Positions 38,093 to 46,809 of a stretch of 51,960 nt of DNA are shown here, piece by piece. The stretch comes from Acidimicrobiaceae bacterium. GTDB taxonomy: Bacteria; Actinomycetota; Acidimicrobiia; Acidimicrobiales; JAUTXP01. The position numbers and the translations under genes are program-made. The notes beneath the pieces were generated by a model. That model saw nothing but the letters and a program-made list of their open reading frames with translations. It ran no database searches and was not told the origin of the DNA. The DNA is taken from the NCBI GenBank assembly GCA_030837965.1, contig JAUTXP010000066.1:1-51960 (forward strand), given 5' to 3'. How positions within the stretch are numbered: position 1 is the first letter of the stretch; each line of letters begins with the position of its first letter.

Positions 38093-39652
38093 TTAGAGGG
38101 GGACGTTGCCGTGCTTGCGCTTGGGCAGTTCCTCGCGCTTGGACCTCAACATCTCCAACGACCGCACCAGTACGGGACGGGTCTCGGCCGGGTCGATCAC
38201 GTCGTCGACGTAACCCCGCTCGGCGGCCTGGTACGGGTTGGCGTACCGCTCGGTGTACTCCTCGACCAGCTCGGCCCTGCGGGCCACCGGGTCGGCCGCC
38301 TCGGCGATCTCGCGCCGGTAGACGATCTCGACCGCGCCCTGCGGCCCCATCACGGCCAGCTCGGCCGAGGGCCAGGCGAAGGCCAGGTCGGCCCCGATCG
38401 ACTTGGCGTTCATGACCACGTAGGCACCGCCGTAGGCCTTGCGGGTGATGACCTGGATGTGCGGCACGGTGGCCTCGCAATACGCGTAGAGCAGCTTGGC
38501 CCCGTGGCGGATGATGCCCCCGTACTCCTGGTCGGTGCCGGGCAGGAAGCCGGGCACGTCCACGAACGTGACCAGCGGAATGTTGAAGGCGTCGCACGTG
38601 CGCACGAAGCGGGCGCCCTTCTCGGACGAGTCGATGTCGAGCACACCGGCAAGCACCTGGGGCTGGTTGCCCATGACCCCGACCACGTGCCCGTTCAGCC
38701 GAGCGAAACCACAGACGAGGTTCAAGGCCCAGTGCGGGAAGTACTCGAAAAACTCGCCGTCGTCGAACACCGCGCTCACGACCTTGCGCATGTCGTAGGG
38801 CTGGTTGGCCGATGCGGGCATGAGGTCGATCAGCTCGGGCGCGGTCCTGGCCGGGTCGTCGGTGGGCTCGACATAGGGCGGCTCGTCCAGGTTGTTGGCG
38901 GGCAGGAACGTGAGCAGGTATCGCACGTCGTCCAGGCACGCCTTTTCATCCGCGGCCACGAAGGTGCACACGCCCGACTTGGTGGCGTGCGACATGGCCC
39001 CGCCCAGCTCTTCGAGCGTCACGCTCTCGCCCGTCACCGTCTTCACCACGTCAGGCCCGGTGATGAACATGTGGCTCGTCTCGCGCACCATGAAGATGAA
39101 GTCGGTCATGGCGGGCGAGTACACCGCGCCGCCTGCGCACGGGCCCATGATCACGCTGATCTGGGGCACCACCCCGGACGACTGCACGTTGCGGAAGAAG
39201 ATCTTGCCGTAGGAGTCGAGCGAGACCACGCCCTCTTGAATACGGGCGCCCGCCCCGTCGTTCAGGCCGATCATGGGCACGCCCAGCGAAGCGGCCAAGT
39301 CCATGATCTTGTGGATCTTCTCTGCGAACACCTCGCCCAGCGCGCCGCCGAACACGGTGAAGTCCTGGCTGAACACGCAGACCTTGCGGCCGTCGATGGT
39401 GCCGAACCCGGTGATGACGCCATCGGTGTAGGGCCGGTTGTCGGCCAGGTCCGAGTCGTGGGCCCGGTGCCGGGCCAGCATGTCGAGCTCTTGGAACGAC
39501 CCTTCGTCGAGCAGGTACTCGACGCGCTCTCGGGCCGTCATCTTCCCCTTGGCGTGATGGCGCTCGACGGCGCGAGGCGACCCGGCGTGCACCGCCTCCT
39601 GCTTGCGCCGCTGGAGATCCTCCAAGCGCTCCTTGAGCGGGTGGTCCGACAT
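38093..39652 (-). CDS. pccB: Acyl-CoA (propionyl-CoA) carboxylase beta subunit
   Basis: This 519-residue carboxyltransferase moves CO2 from carboxybiotin to an acyl-CoA, most likely propionyl-CoA. Motifs: GKMTARERVEYLLDEGSFQELD, DGAGARIQEGV, MGPCAGGAVYSPAMTDFIFMV (acyl-CoA oxyanion hole), FVDVPGFLPGTDQEYGGIIRHGAKLLYAY and RKAYGGAYVVMNAKSIGADL (biotin-site glycines). The product methylmalonyl-CoA would link to the epimerase in this window. ATG 39652 lies eight bases after TAGCCT. No biotinylated alpha subunit is in the window. Confidence 0.93.
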   Translation of the reverse strand: MSDHPLKERLEDLQRRKQEAVHAGSPRAVERHHAKGKMTARERVEYLLDEGSFQELDMLARHRAHDSDLADNRPYTDGVITGFGTIDGRKVCVFSQDFTVFGGALGEVFAEKIHKIMDLAASLGVPMIGLNDGAGARIQEGVVSLDSYGKIFFRNVQSSGVVPQISVIMGPCAGGAVYSPAMTDFIFMVRETSHMFITGPDVVKTVTGESVTLEELGGAMSHATKSGVCTFVAADEKACLDDVRYLLTFLPANNLDEPPYVEPTDDPARTAPELIDLMPASANQPYDMRKVVSAVFDDGEFFEYFPHWALNLVCGFARLNGHVVGVMGNQPQVLAGVLDIDSSEKGARFVRTCDAFNIPLVTFVDVPGFLPGTDQEYGGIIRHGAKLLYAYCEATVPHIQVITRKAYGGAYVVMNAKSIGADLAFAWPSAELAVMGPQGAVEIVYRREIAEAADPVARRAELVEEYTERYANPYQAAERGYVDDVIDPAETRPVLVRSLEMLRSKREELPKRKHGNVPL

Positions 39653-39660
39653 GGCCCGCG

Positions 39661-39666
39661 AGGCTA
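39661..39666 (-). promoter_or_regulatory. -10 element of pccB (leaderless)
   Basis: TAGCCT ends eight bases before ATG 39652, in the 82-bp gap to the divergent ABC transporter operon. Confidence 0.4.
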
Positions 39667-39734
39667 CGGCCCGGCTCGCCGGCCGCGGGAATCCGTCCGC
39701 GTTGTCGGCCCACTTGCGCCATCCTGGGAACTCC

Positions 39735-41489
39735 ATGCCCTCCTCCCGACCCGACGGGCGCCTGGTCCGGCGCGGCCTGGTCGTGGTGGCCCGACTGGTG
39801 GCCACCGCGCCCAAGCCCTTCTTCGCGGGCGTGGCCGGGGCCATGGTCTACGCGGCGGCCACGGTCGGTTCGTCGTGGGTGCTGGGCCGGGTGGTGGACC
39901 GGGTCATCACCCCACGCTTCGAGTCGGGCCGGGTGGCAACGGGCACGGTCGTGGCCGGCGCTGCGGCCATCGTCGCCGTGGGCGTGGCCAAGGCCGCGGG
40001 CATCGTGTGCCGCAGGGTCGGCGCCACCATCGCCAAGTACCGGGCCGAGGCCACGCTGCAACGGCGGGTCGTCCTTCAGTACCAAGCCCTGCCCACGGCC
40101 TGGCACCAGTCCCAGCGCACCGGTGAACTGCTGGCCCACGCGGGCGCCGACGCCGAGGCGTCCACCGAGGTCATGGCCCCACTGCCCTACACCACGGGCG
40201 TCATCGCCCTGCTCATCATCACGGCCGTGTGGCTGCTGGTCACCGACCTGTTCCTCGCGTTGGTGGGCCTGCTGCTCATCCCCGGCCTGATCGTGTTGAA
40301 CCTGCTGTACCAACGGCGGGTGGAGGTACCGGCCCGGCACGCCCAGGACCTGACCGGCGCGGTGTCGGCCGTGGCCCACGAGAGCTTCGACGGGGCCTTG
40401 GTGGTGAAGGCGCTCGGCGCGGAGGACATGCAGGCCGCCACCTTCGAGGCTGCGGCCACTGAGCTGCGCGACGCCCGGGTCCATGTCGCCTCCTTGCAGG
40501 CCGGATTCAACGCCTTGCTCGACGGCCTGCCCAGCGTGGCCACCATCGCCGTCCTGGTGATCGGCGCCTGGCGGGTGGACGCGGGCGCCATCTCACCCGG
40601 GACCCTGGTCGCGTTCGTGAACCTGCTGACCCTGTTGGTCTGGCCCCTGCGGCTGATCGGGTATGTGCTCGCCGACCTGTCCCGCACGGTGGCGGGCTTC
40701 GACCGCATCGAGCACGTGCTCAACGAGCCGCTGCCCCCGCCCCACCCCAAGCCCGCCCACCTGCCCGCGGGCCCGCTCGACCTGCACGTCGAAGGAGTCG
40801 GGTTCGAGTACGAGCAGGGCGCGCCCGTCCTCGAGGACGTGACCTTCTCCATTCGGGCGGGCACCACCGTGGCCTTGGTCGGCCCGACGGGCTCGGGCAA
40901 GAGCACGTTGCTGCTCTTGCTGGGCAGGCTGATGGAACCGACTCAAGGCGCGGTCCGACTGGGCGGGGTCGACTTGGATGCGGTGGCCGACGACGACTTT
41001 CGGGCCGCGGTGGCGCTGGCCTTCCAGGAGCCGTTTCTGTTCGGCACCACCATCAGGGACAACGTGCTTCTTGGCCGGTCGGCTTCGGACGACGACGTGC
41101 GGGCCGCGCTCGCGTTGGCCCGACTCACGGAGTTCGACTCGGCCACCGTCGTCGGCGAGCGGGGCGCCACCATGTCGGGCGGGCAGCGCCAGCGGCTGGC
41201 CTTGGTCCGAGCGTTGGTGGGACGGCCGCGCCTGCTGCTGTTGGACGATGCCACGTCGGCCGTCGACCCGAGCACCGAGGCGGCCATCCTCAACGGCCTG
41301 TCCGACGGACTGGGTACCACCACCACGATCATGGTCGCCACCCGTCCCGCCACTATCGCCTTGGCCGACGAGGTGCTGTACGTCGAAGAAGGCCGAGTGG
41401 TCGCTCGGGGGTCGCACGACGACTTGCTGCGCCGCGTGCCGGGGTATGCCCGACTGGTGCGGGCCTACGAGCAGGGGAAGGCGGCGTAG
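39735..41489 (+). CDS. ABC exporter half-transporter, degenerate-site subunit
   Basis: This 584-residue protein has six membrane helices (about 20-320) and an ATPase domain. Walker A is GPTGSGKST and the signature is the canonical MSGGQRQR. However Walker B reads LLLLDDATSAVD, with Asp where the catalytic Glu belongs, and the switch region reads VATRPAT with no His. These are the hallmarks of the degenerate half of a heterodimeric exporter. The partner is translated two bases downstream. Substrate unknown. The start is ATG 39735; longer frames run antisense into pccB. Confidence 0.9.
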   Translation: MPSSRPDGRLVRRGLVVVARLVATAPKPFFAGVAGAMVYAAATVGSSWVLGRVVDRVITPRFESGRVATGTVVAGAAAIVAVGVAKAAGIVCRRVGATIAKYRAEATLQRRVVLQYQALPTAWHQSQRTGELLAHAGADAEASTEVMAPLPYTTGVIALLIITAVWLLVTDLFLALVGLLLIPGLIVLNLLYQRRVEVPARHAQDLTGAVSAVAHESFDGALVVKALGAEDMQAATFEAAATELRDARVHVASLQAGFNALLDGLPSVATIAVLVIGAWRVDAGAISPGTLVAFVNLLTLLVWPLRLIGYVLADLSRTVAGFDRIEHVLNEPLPPPHPKPAHLPAGPLDLHVEGVGFEYEQGAPVLEDVTFSIRAGTTVALVGPTGSGKSTLLLLLGRLMEPTQGAVRLGGVDLDAVADDDFRAAVALAFQEPFLFGTTIRDNVLLGRSASDDDVRAALALARLTEFDSATVVGERGATMSGGQRQRLALVRALVGRPRLLLLDDATSAVDPSTEAAILNGLSDGLGTTTTIMVATRPATIALADEVLYVEEGRVVARGSHDDLLRRVPGYARLVRAYEQGKAA

Positions 41490-41491
41490 GG

Positions 41492-43270
41492 ATGGGCGCG
41501 TCCCAACGCCTGTCGACCATCGACGTCCTGCGCCGGGGCTGGCGCTCCAGCCCTGAGCTGCGGGCGGGCGCGGGCGTCACGCTGTTGTTGGCATTGGTGT
41601 CCGCGGGCGGTCGCGTCGTGGTGCCCGTGCTCGTGCAGCAGATGCTCGACAGGGGACTGCATCACGGCGTGGGTGGTGCCGTGTTCTGGTCCATGGCCGG
41701 GGGCGGCGTCCTGGCCGTGGTGGCCACTGGCGTGGCCGCGGCCGCGACCCGCACGCGCATGGCCCGGGCGGGCGAGTCGGCTCTGTGCGCGCTGCGCACG
41801 CGAGCCTTCCGCCACATCCATCGGCTGAGCCTGGCCACCCAGACCGACGAGCGCAGGGGGGCGCTGGTCAGTCGGGTCACGAGTGACATCGAGACCATGA
41901 GCCACTTCCTGTCGTGGGCGGGCGTGGCCTGGCTGGTGAACATCGCGGTGATGGCGGTGGTGCTCGGCGTGATGGCCGTGTACGACTGGCGTCTGACGCT
42001 CGTCGCCCTGGTCGTGGTCGTGCCCATGGGCGTGGTGCTCTCGATGGTGCAGCGCCGACTGGCCGTGGCCTACGACACCGTGCGGTCGCGGATCGCCGAC
42101 ATGTTCGCGGCCGTGTCCGAGGCCGTGCTCGGTCATCACGTCATCCGCAGCTACGGCGCCCAGCGCCAGTCCACTGAACGGCTGGAGTCCAGCATCGAGG
42201 CCAGCCGCAAGGCGAATGTGCGAGCGGGCGTGATCTCCGCGTTCCTGTTCCCCTCGGGCGACGTGTTCTCCGTGCTGACCGTCGCGGCCGTGTTGGTGTT
42301 GGGCGTGTGGCTCGGGCCCGCGGGCGGCCTGAGCGTGGGCAAGCTGGTCGCCTTCTTGTTCCTCACCAGCTTGTTCCTCGAGCCCGTCGCTGAGTTCACC
42401 GAGATCATCGACAACACCCAGACCGCGGTGGCGGGCTGGCGCAAGGTGCTCGACGTGCTGGACACGCCGGTGGAGGTCATCGATCCCGACCCGGGCGTGG
42501 CCCTGCCCGCGGGGCCGCCCGCCATCGAGGTGCAGGGCGTGTCCTTCGGCTATCGGGACGCGCCGGTGCTGCACGAGGTGTGGGCCACCGTGCCCGCGGG
42601 CGCGCAGGTCGCGGTGGTGGGGGCGACGGGCTCGGGCAAGACCACGTTGGCCAAGCTGCTGACCCGGCTGGCCGACCCGGACGAGGGCCGCATCGTGATC
42701 GGCGGCGTCGACCTGCGCGACGTGGCCCCGTCGTCGTTGCGCACGTCGGTGGTGATGGTGCCGCAGGAGGGCTTCCTGTTCGACACGACCGTCTTGGAGA
42801 ACGTGCGCTTCGGGCGGCCCGCAGCCGACGACGACGACGTGCGGGCCGCCTTCGCCGAACTCGGGTTGAAGTCGTGGGTGGATGCATTGCCGCGCGGGCT
42901 GCACACGCGGGTGGGGCAGCGGGGCGACAGCTTGTCGGTGGGCGAGCGCCAGTTGGTGTCGCTGGCCCGCGCCTACGTGGCCAACCCCACGTGCCTCATC
43001 CTCGACGAGGCCACGTCGGCCGTTGACCCGGCCACCGAGGTGCGCATCAGCCGGGCCGTCGAGAGCCTGAGCAGGGGACGCACGTCGGTCACCATCGCCC
43101 ACCGGCTGGCCACGGCCGAGCGGGCTCAGCTCGTGCTGGTGATGGACGGGGGCAGGCTGGTCGAGCAGGGCACGCACGAGGAGCTGGTGCGCTTGGGGGG
43201 CGTCTACGCCGCGATGCACCGACGCTGGTCGTCGGGCATCGAGGCCGAGACGGCGGTCCAGGCCCGCTAG
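41492..43270 (+). CDS. ABC exporter half-transporter, catalytic subunit
   Basis: This 592-residue protein has six membrane helices and an ATPase domain with Walker A GATGSGKTT, Walker B CLILDEATSAVD (catalytic Glu intact) and switch His in VTIAHRLAT. Its signature is LSVGERQ rather than LSGGQ. In the dimer this odd signature faces the partner's degenerate Walker motifs, while the partner's good MSGGQ faces this subunit's intact site. This is the expected asymmetric arrangement. ATG 41492 is two bases after the partner's stop. Confidence 0.92.
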   Translation: MGASQRLSTIDVLRRGWRSSPELRAGAGVTLLLALVSAGGRVVVPVLVQQMLDRGLHHGVGGAVFWSMAGGGVLAVVATGVAAAATRTRMARAGESALCALRTRAFRHIHRLSLATQTDERRGALVSRVTSDIETMSHFLSWAGVAWLVNIAVMAVVLGVMAVYDWRLTLVALVVVVPMGVVLSMVQRRLAVAYDTVRSRIADMFAAVSEAVLGHHVIRSYGAQRQSTERLESSIEASRKANVRAGVISAFLFPSGDVFSVLTVAAVLVLGVWLGPAGGLSVGKLVAFLFLTSLFLEPVAEFTEIIDNTQTAVAGWRKVLDVLDTPVEVIDPDPGVALPAGPPAIEVQGVSFGYRDAPVLHEVWATVPAGAQVAVVGATGSGKTTLAKLLTRLADPDEGRIVIGGVDLRDVAPSSLRTSVVMVPQEGFLFDTTVLENVRFGRPAADDDDVRAAFAELGLKSWVDALPRGLHTRVGQRGDSLSVGERQLVSLARAYVANPTCLILDEATSAVDPATEVRISRAVESLSRGRTSVTIAHRLATAERAQLVLVMDGGRLVEQGTHEELVRLGGVYAAMHRRWSSGIEAETAVQAR

Positions 43271-43285
43271 GACGAGGCGGTCGGC

Positions 43286-44002
43286 ATGGAGGCGTCCGAG
43301 CCTGTGGGGCGTTCGGGGCCTGTGGGGCCTGTGGGGCCTGTGGGGCCGGTCGAGCCCGTCGAGCCGCCCGCCACCGGGTGGGTATTCCCCGACCCTCGCC
43401 AGGCCGACGGCGAGGTGGTCGGGGTGGGGGCCGACTTGGAGCCGGGCACGCTGTTGGCCGCCTATCGGGCGGGCGTGTTCCCGATGCCCACCGACTCGAC
43501 GCTGGTCTGGTGGTCGCCCGATCCGCGAGGCGTGCTGCCCTTGGACGGGCTGCGGGTGTCGCGGTCGTTGCGCCGGTCGATGGAGCGGTTCGAGGTGCGG
43601 GTCGACACCGCTTTCGCCGACGTGGTCGCCGCGTGCGCCGACCCGGATCGGGACTTCGGCTGGATCTCGCCCGACATCGCCGCCGCCTACGGCCGACTGC
43701 ACGAGCTGGGCTGGGCCCACAGCGTGGAAGCCTGGTCGCGGGCGACCGGCGAGCTGGCGGGCGGGCTCTACGGCGTGGCCATCGGCGGGCTGTTCGCGGG
43801 CGAGTCGATGTTCCACCACGAGCCGGACGCGTCGAAGGTGGCCTTGGTCCACTTGGTGTCGCGGCTGCGCGAAGGCGGGGCGTCCCTGCTGGACGTGCAG
43901 TGGGTGACGCCGCACCTGGCCTCGCTGGGCGCGGTGGAGGTCAGTCGCGACGAGTACCTGGGCCTGCTCGCCTCGGCCCTGTCCCGCCCTCGTTCCCTCT
44001 GA
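43286..44002 (+). CDS. aat: Leucyl/phenylalanyl-tRNA-protein transferase
   Basis: This 238-residue enzyme adds Leu or Phe from tRNA to proteins with N-terminal Lys or Arg, marking them for Clp degradation. Motifs: GWVFPDPRQADGEVVGVG, AYRAGVFPMP, WWSPDPRGVLPLDGL, and FAGESMFHHEPDASKVALVHL. The first 30 residues (PVGRSGPVGPVGPVGPVEP) are not part of the family core and are encoded by a 9-bp tandem repeat. ATG 43286 may therefore be upstream of the ancestral start. Confidence 0.92.
   Translation: MEASEPVGRSGPVGPVGPVGPVEPVEPPATGWVFPDPRQADGEVVGVGADLEPGTLLAAYRAGVFPMPTDSTLVWWSPDPRGVLPLDGLRVSRSLRRSMERFEVRVDTAFADVVAACADPDRDFGWISPDIAAAYGRLHELGWAHSVEAWSRATGELAGGLYGVAIGGLFAGESMFHHEPDASKVALVHLVSRLREGGASLLDVQWVTPHLASLGAVEVSRDEYLGLLASALSRPRSL
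43315..43347 (+). repeat. 9-bp tandem repeat inside the start of aat
   Basis: The unit GGGGCCTGT is repeated about 3.7 times and encodes Gly-Pro-Val triplets. It preserves the reading frame on gain or loss of a unit and could vary in copy number. Confidence 0.85.
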
Positions 44003-44044
44003 CTTGTCGCGCTGATTGCCGAATACGGCAACGAGCGCGACAAG
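44003..44044. terminator. Nested hairpin between convergent aat and exonuclease genes
   Basis: Arms CTTGTCGCGCT (44003-44013) and complement (44034-44044) enclose a second perfect stem, TTGCCG-AATA-CGGCAA (44016-44031). It starts directly after the aat stop and ends 13 bases before the exonuclease stop, so it can serve both strands. No U-tract follows. Confidence 0.65.
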
Positions 44045-44057
44045 ACGCGGCTCAGGC

Positions 44058-44951
44058 TCAGGTGAGGGCGGCGCGGCGGGCGGCCAGCTTGGCGGCCCGC
44101 TCGGGCAGCCGGGGCGCGCCGAGGTGCTCGCACGCCTCGGCGAAGGCGGCCGGGTCGGGCGGGCCGGTCCAGCGCAAGGTCTCCACGTCGGTGCACAGGT
44201 CGGGGTCGATGCGCAGTGTCGCCAACTCGCGATAGAGCATGGCCTCGTCGTAGTGGTCGTGGAGGCAGTTGGCGAGGGTGCGGGCGCCGCGCACGTCCAC
44301 GTCCCAGCGCTCGGCCATGCGGGGGATGTCTTCGATGTGCGGGTAGCGCTTGAGCACGCCCGACGCGGCCTTGGACCCCCAACCGGGCAGCCCGGGGAAG
44401 CCGTCGGCGCTGTCGCCCACGAGGGCGAGCCAGTCGGGGATGGACGTGGGCCCGATGCCGTACTTGGCCTTGATGCCGGCCTCGTCGGTCACGACCTCCT
44501 TGCGCCGGTCGAGTTGCACGACCCGGTCGCCGACCACGCACTGGCCCAGGTCCTTGTCCGGCGAGGCGATGATGACCTGCTCGACCCGCTCGTCGTGGGC
44601 CAGAGTGGCCGCGGCCGACGCCAGTCCGTCGTCCGCCTCGAGCCCGACCATCGGCCACACCACCACGCCCATGGCCTGGAGCACTGCCTCCACCACAGGG
44701 AACTGGGCCTTGAGCTCGGGGTCCACGCCCTCGCCTGTCTTGTAGCCCGGGTACAGGTCGTTGCGGAACGACTCGATGACGTGGTCGGTGGCCACGCCGA
44801 TATGGGTGGCCCCTTGTTCGAGCAGGGTCAGCATCGAGCCGACCACACCACGAGTGGCCGCGGCCGTGCCCCCCTTGGCCCGCACCTCCGCGGGCGCGCC
44901 GAAGTGGTAGCGGAACAGCTCGTAGGTGCCGTCGATGAGGTGGACGCGCAT
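44058..44951 (-). CDS. 5'-3' exonuclease (PolA-type 5' nuclease domain)
   Basis: This 297-residue nuclease matches the N-terminal domain of DNA polymerase I as a free-standing protein. It begins VHLIDGTYELFRYHF, with GLEADDGLASAAATLA and IASPDKDLGQCV for the metal-binding acids, and the helix-hairpin segment ALVGDSADGFPGLPGWGSKAASGVL. Such enzymes remove RNA primers or flaps. ATG 44951 lies just downstream of palindrome copy 4. Confidence 0.9.
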   Translation of the reverse strand: MRVHLIDGTYELFRYHFGAPAEVRAKGGTAAATRGVVGSMLTLLEQGATHIGVATDHVIESFRNDLYPGYKTGEGVDPELKAQFPVVEAVLQAMGVVVWPMVGLEADDGLASAAATLAHDERVEQVIIASPDKDLGQCVVGDRVVQLDRRKEVVTDEAGIKAKYGIGPTSIPDWLALVGDSADGFPGLPGWGSKAASGVLKRYPHIEDIPRMAERWDVDVRGARTLANCLHDHYDEAMLYRELATLRIDPDLCTDVETLRWTGPPDPAAFAEACEHLGAPRLPERAAKLAARRAALT

Positions 44952-44994
44952 GGCCCGCCGACCTTACGGGCTAACACATTCGGCCGCGTTCCAA

Positions 44995-45025
44995 CTTTTC
45001 CACAGCACCTGCTGCTGTGGAAAAG
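44995..45025. repeat. 31-bp palindrome, copy 4 (reverse orientation)
   Basis: Arms as in copy 1 (44995-45007 and 45013-45025), but the loop on the plus strand is CCTGC, so this copy is inverted relative to the other four. It lies ten bases after the epimerase stop and 43 bases upstream of the exonuclease start (both minus strand). Confidence 0.95.
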
Positions 45026-45035
45026 TCGAGGGGGG

Positions 45036-45455
45036 TTACTCCTGGACCAGTTCGATGAGGGTGCCGAAGGCGGTCTTCGGATGCAGGAAGGCCACCGTCG
45101 TGCCCCGGCTGCCCGTGCGGGGGTGCTCGTCCACGACCCGCGCCCCCTCGGCCTTGATGTGGTCCAAGACCTCGGCGCAGTCCGCCACTCGATAGCCCAC
45201 GTGGTGCACGCCCTCGCCGTTCTTCTCCATGTACTTGGCCAGGGGCGACGTGTCCGTGTACGGCGTAAGGAGCTGGATGTAGGAGTCGGCCACCTTGATC
45301 AGGGCCTCGTCCACGCCGTCCGACTCGATGCGCTCGCGATGGGCCACCTCGGCGCCGAACATCTGCTTGTACCAGTCGATGACGGCGTCGAGGTCGCGCA
45401 CGGCAATCCCGACGTGGTCGATCTCAGTGAGCTTGCCGCCCCCGCCCCCGCTCAC
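45036..45455 (-). CDS. mce: Methylmalonyl-CoA / ethylmalonyl-CoA epimerase
   Basis: This 139-residue glyoxalase-fold protein starts IDHVGIAVRDLDAVIDWY, with the metal ligands His in that motif, Gln in SYIQLL, His in GVHHVGYRV and Glu in GTLIELVQE. It interconverts the 2R and 2S forms of methylmalonyl- and often ethylmalonyl-CoA. GTG 45455 overlaps the ccr stop as GTGA, tying it to the ethylmalonyl-CoA pathway. A palindrome follows ten bases after the stop. Confidence 0.93.
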   Translation of the reverse strand: MSGGGGGKLTEIDHVGIAVRDLDAVIDWYKQMFGAEVAHRERIESDGVDEALIKVADSYIQLLTPYTDTSPLAKYMEKNGEGVHHVGYRVADCAEVLDHIKAEGARVVDEHPRTGSRGTTVAFLHPKTAFGTLIELVQE

Positions 45456-46795
45456 GCGTGCCGCCGGAACAGGGTGATCTTGTCCTCGCCCACCTTCTCG
45501 CGGAACTCGGGATTGTCGATCCCGAGCCCTTCCGAGGGGGCCAGGCACAGCACGCCCATCTTCCCTTCGTGCAGGTTCTTGTGGACCGTGAGGGTGGCCT
45601 CGCCCACCTGCTCCAGCGGGAACACCTTGGACAGGATGGGCTGGATCATGCCGTTGGCGATCAGCCGGTTGGCGTCCCATGCCTCGCGGTAGTTGGCGAA
45701 GTGCGAGGACTTGATCGACTTCAGCTTCATCCAAAGATGCCGGTTGTCGTACTCGATCATGTAGCCCGACGTGGCCGCGCACGTGACGACCGTGCCGCCC
45801 CGCGCGCACACGAAGACCGATGCACCCATGGTCTGTCGGCCCGGGTGCTCGAAGACGATGCCAGGGTCCTCGCCGATGAGGCCGCGGATGTCCTTGCCCA
45901 GCCGCCGCCACTCGCCTTCGTCCTGGGTGTGCTCGTCCTTCCAGAACTGGTAGCCCGCGGCCTTGCGGTCGATCACGGCGTCGCAGCCCAGTTCGTGCAG
46001 CAGGTCGACCTTGTCAGCCGAGGACACCACGCCCACAGGGATGCCGCCGCCGTTCAGCACGTACTGCACGGCATAGCCGCCCAACCCGCCAGTGGCGCCC
46101 CAGATCAGGACCGAGTCGCCCTGCTTCATGGCCGCCCCGTTCTTGGACACGAGCATCCGGTACGAGGTGGAGTTGCACAGCGCGTTGCACGCCGCCTCCT
46201 CCCACGTGAGGTGGGCGGGCTTGGGCATGAGCTGGTTGGCCTTGACCACGGTCAGGTCGGCCAGCCCGCCGAAGTTGGTTTCGAAACCCCAGATGCGCTG
46301 ATTGGCAGCCTGCATCGAGTCGTCGTGGGCCGACGGGTCCTGGTCGTCCACGTGGTTGCAGTGGATGGTGACCTTGTCGCCCGGCTTCCAGTTGCGCACC
46401 GCGCTGCCCACCTTCAGCACCACGCCCGAGCCGTCGGAGCCGACCACGTGATACGGCAAATTGTGGCGGGCGCCCCACGACGACTCCTTGCCCAGCCGCT
46501 CCAAGAACATGAAGGTGGGCAGGGGCTCGAAGATCGACGTCCACACCGTGTTGAAGTTGATGGCGCTGGCCATCACGGCCACGTAGGCCTCGTCCGGCGC
46601 CAGCTCGGGCGTGGCCACTTCCTCGACATGGATCGACTTGTTGGGGTCCTTGTCGCCCGATGGGATGCCCTCGAACATCCCCACCTCGTCCTTGCGGACG
46701 GTGGCAGCCCGGTACGACTCGGGAATGGGAAGGGCGCCGATTTCGGCACCCGACGCGCCCGCCTGGATGGCGGCGAGGATCTCCTGCATCGACAT
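45452..46795 (-). CDS. ccr: Crotonyl-CoA carboxylase/reductase
   Basis: This 447-residue zinc-free member of the medium-chain reductase family reductively carboxylates crotonyl-CoA to ethylmalonyl-CoA with NADPH. Diagnostic segments include AINFNTVWTSIFEPLPTF, HVVGSDGSGVVLKVG, ANQRIWGFETNFGGLADL, LIWGATGGLGGYAVQYVLNGGG and IVFEHPGRQTMGASVFV. Length equals the Ccr norm. ATG 46795 lies eight bases after TAGCCT. It is the signature enzyme of the ethylmalonyl-CoA pathway or of polyketide extender-unit supply; with Ecm in the same window the former is more likely. Confidence 0.93.
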   Translation of the reverse strand: MSMQEILAAIQAGASGAEIGALPIPESYRAATVRKDEVGMFEGIPSGDKDPNKSIHVEEVATPELAPDEAYVAVMASAINFNTVWTSIFEPLPTFMFLERLGKESSWGARHNLPYHVVGSDGSGVVLKVGSAVRNWKPGDKVTIHCNHVDDQDPSAHDDSMQAANQRIWGFETNFGGLADLTVVKANQLMPKPAHLTWEEAACNALCNSTSYRMLVSKNGAAMKQGDSVLIWGATGGLGGYAVQYVLNGGGIPVGVVSSADKVDLLHELGCDAVIDRKAAGYQFWKDEHTQDEGEWRRLGKDIRGLIGEDPGIVFEHPGRQTMGASVFVCARGGTVVTCAATSGYMIEYDNRHLWMKLKSIKSSHFANYREAWDANRLIANGMIQPILSKVFPLEQVGEATLTVHKNLHEGKMGVLCLAPSEGLGIDNPEFREKVGEDKITLFRRHA

Positions 46796-46803
46796 GGGTC
46801 CGG

Positions 46804-46809
46804 AGGCTA
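46804..46809 (-). promoter_or_regulatory. -10 element of ccr (leaderless)
   Basis: TAGCCT ends eight bases before ATG 46795. Its TAG is also the stop codon of the small upstream frame. Confidence 0.4.
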
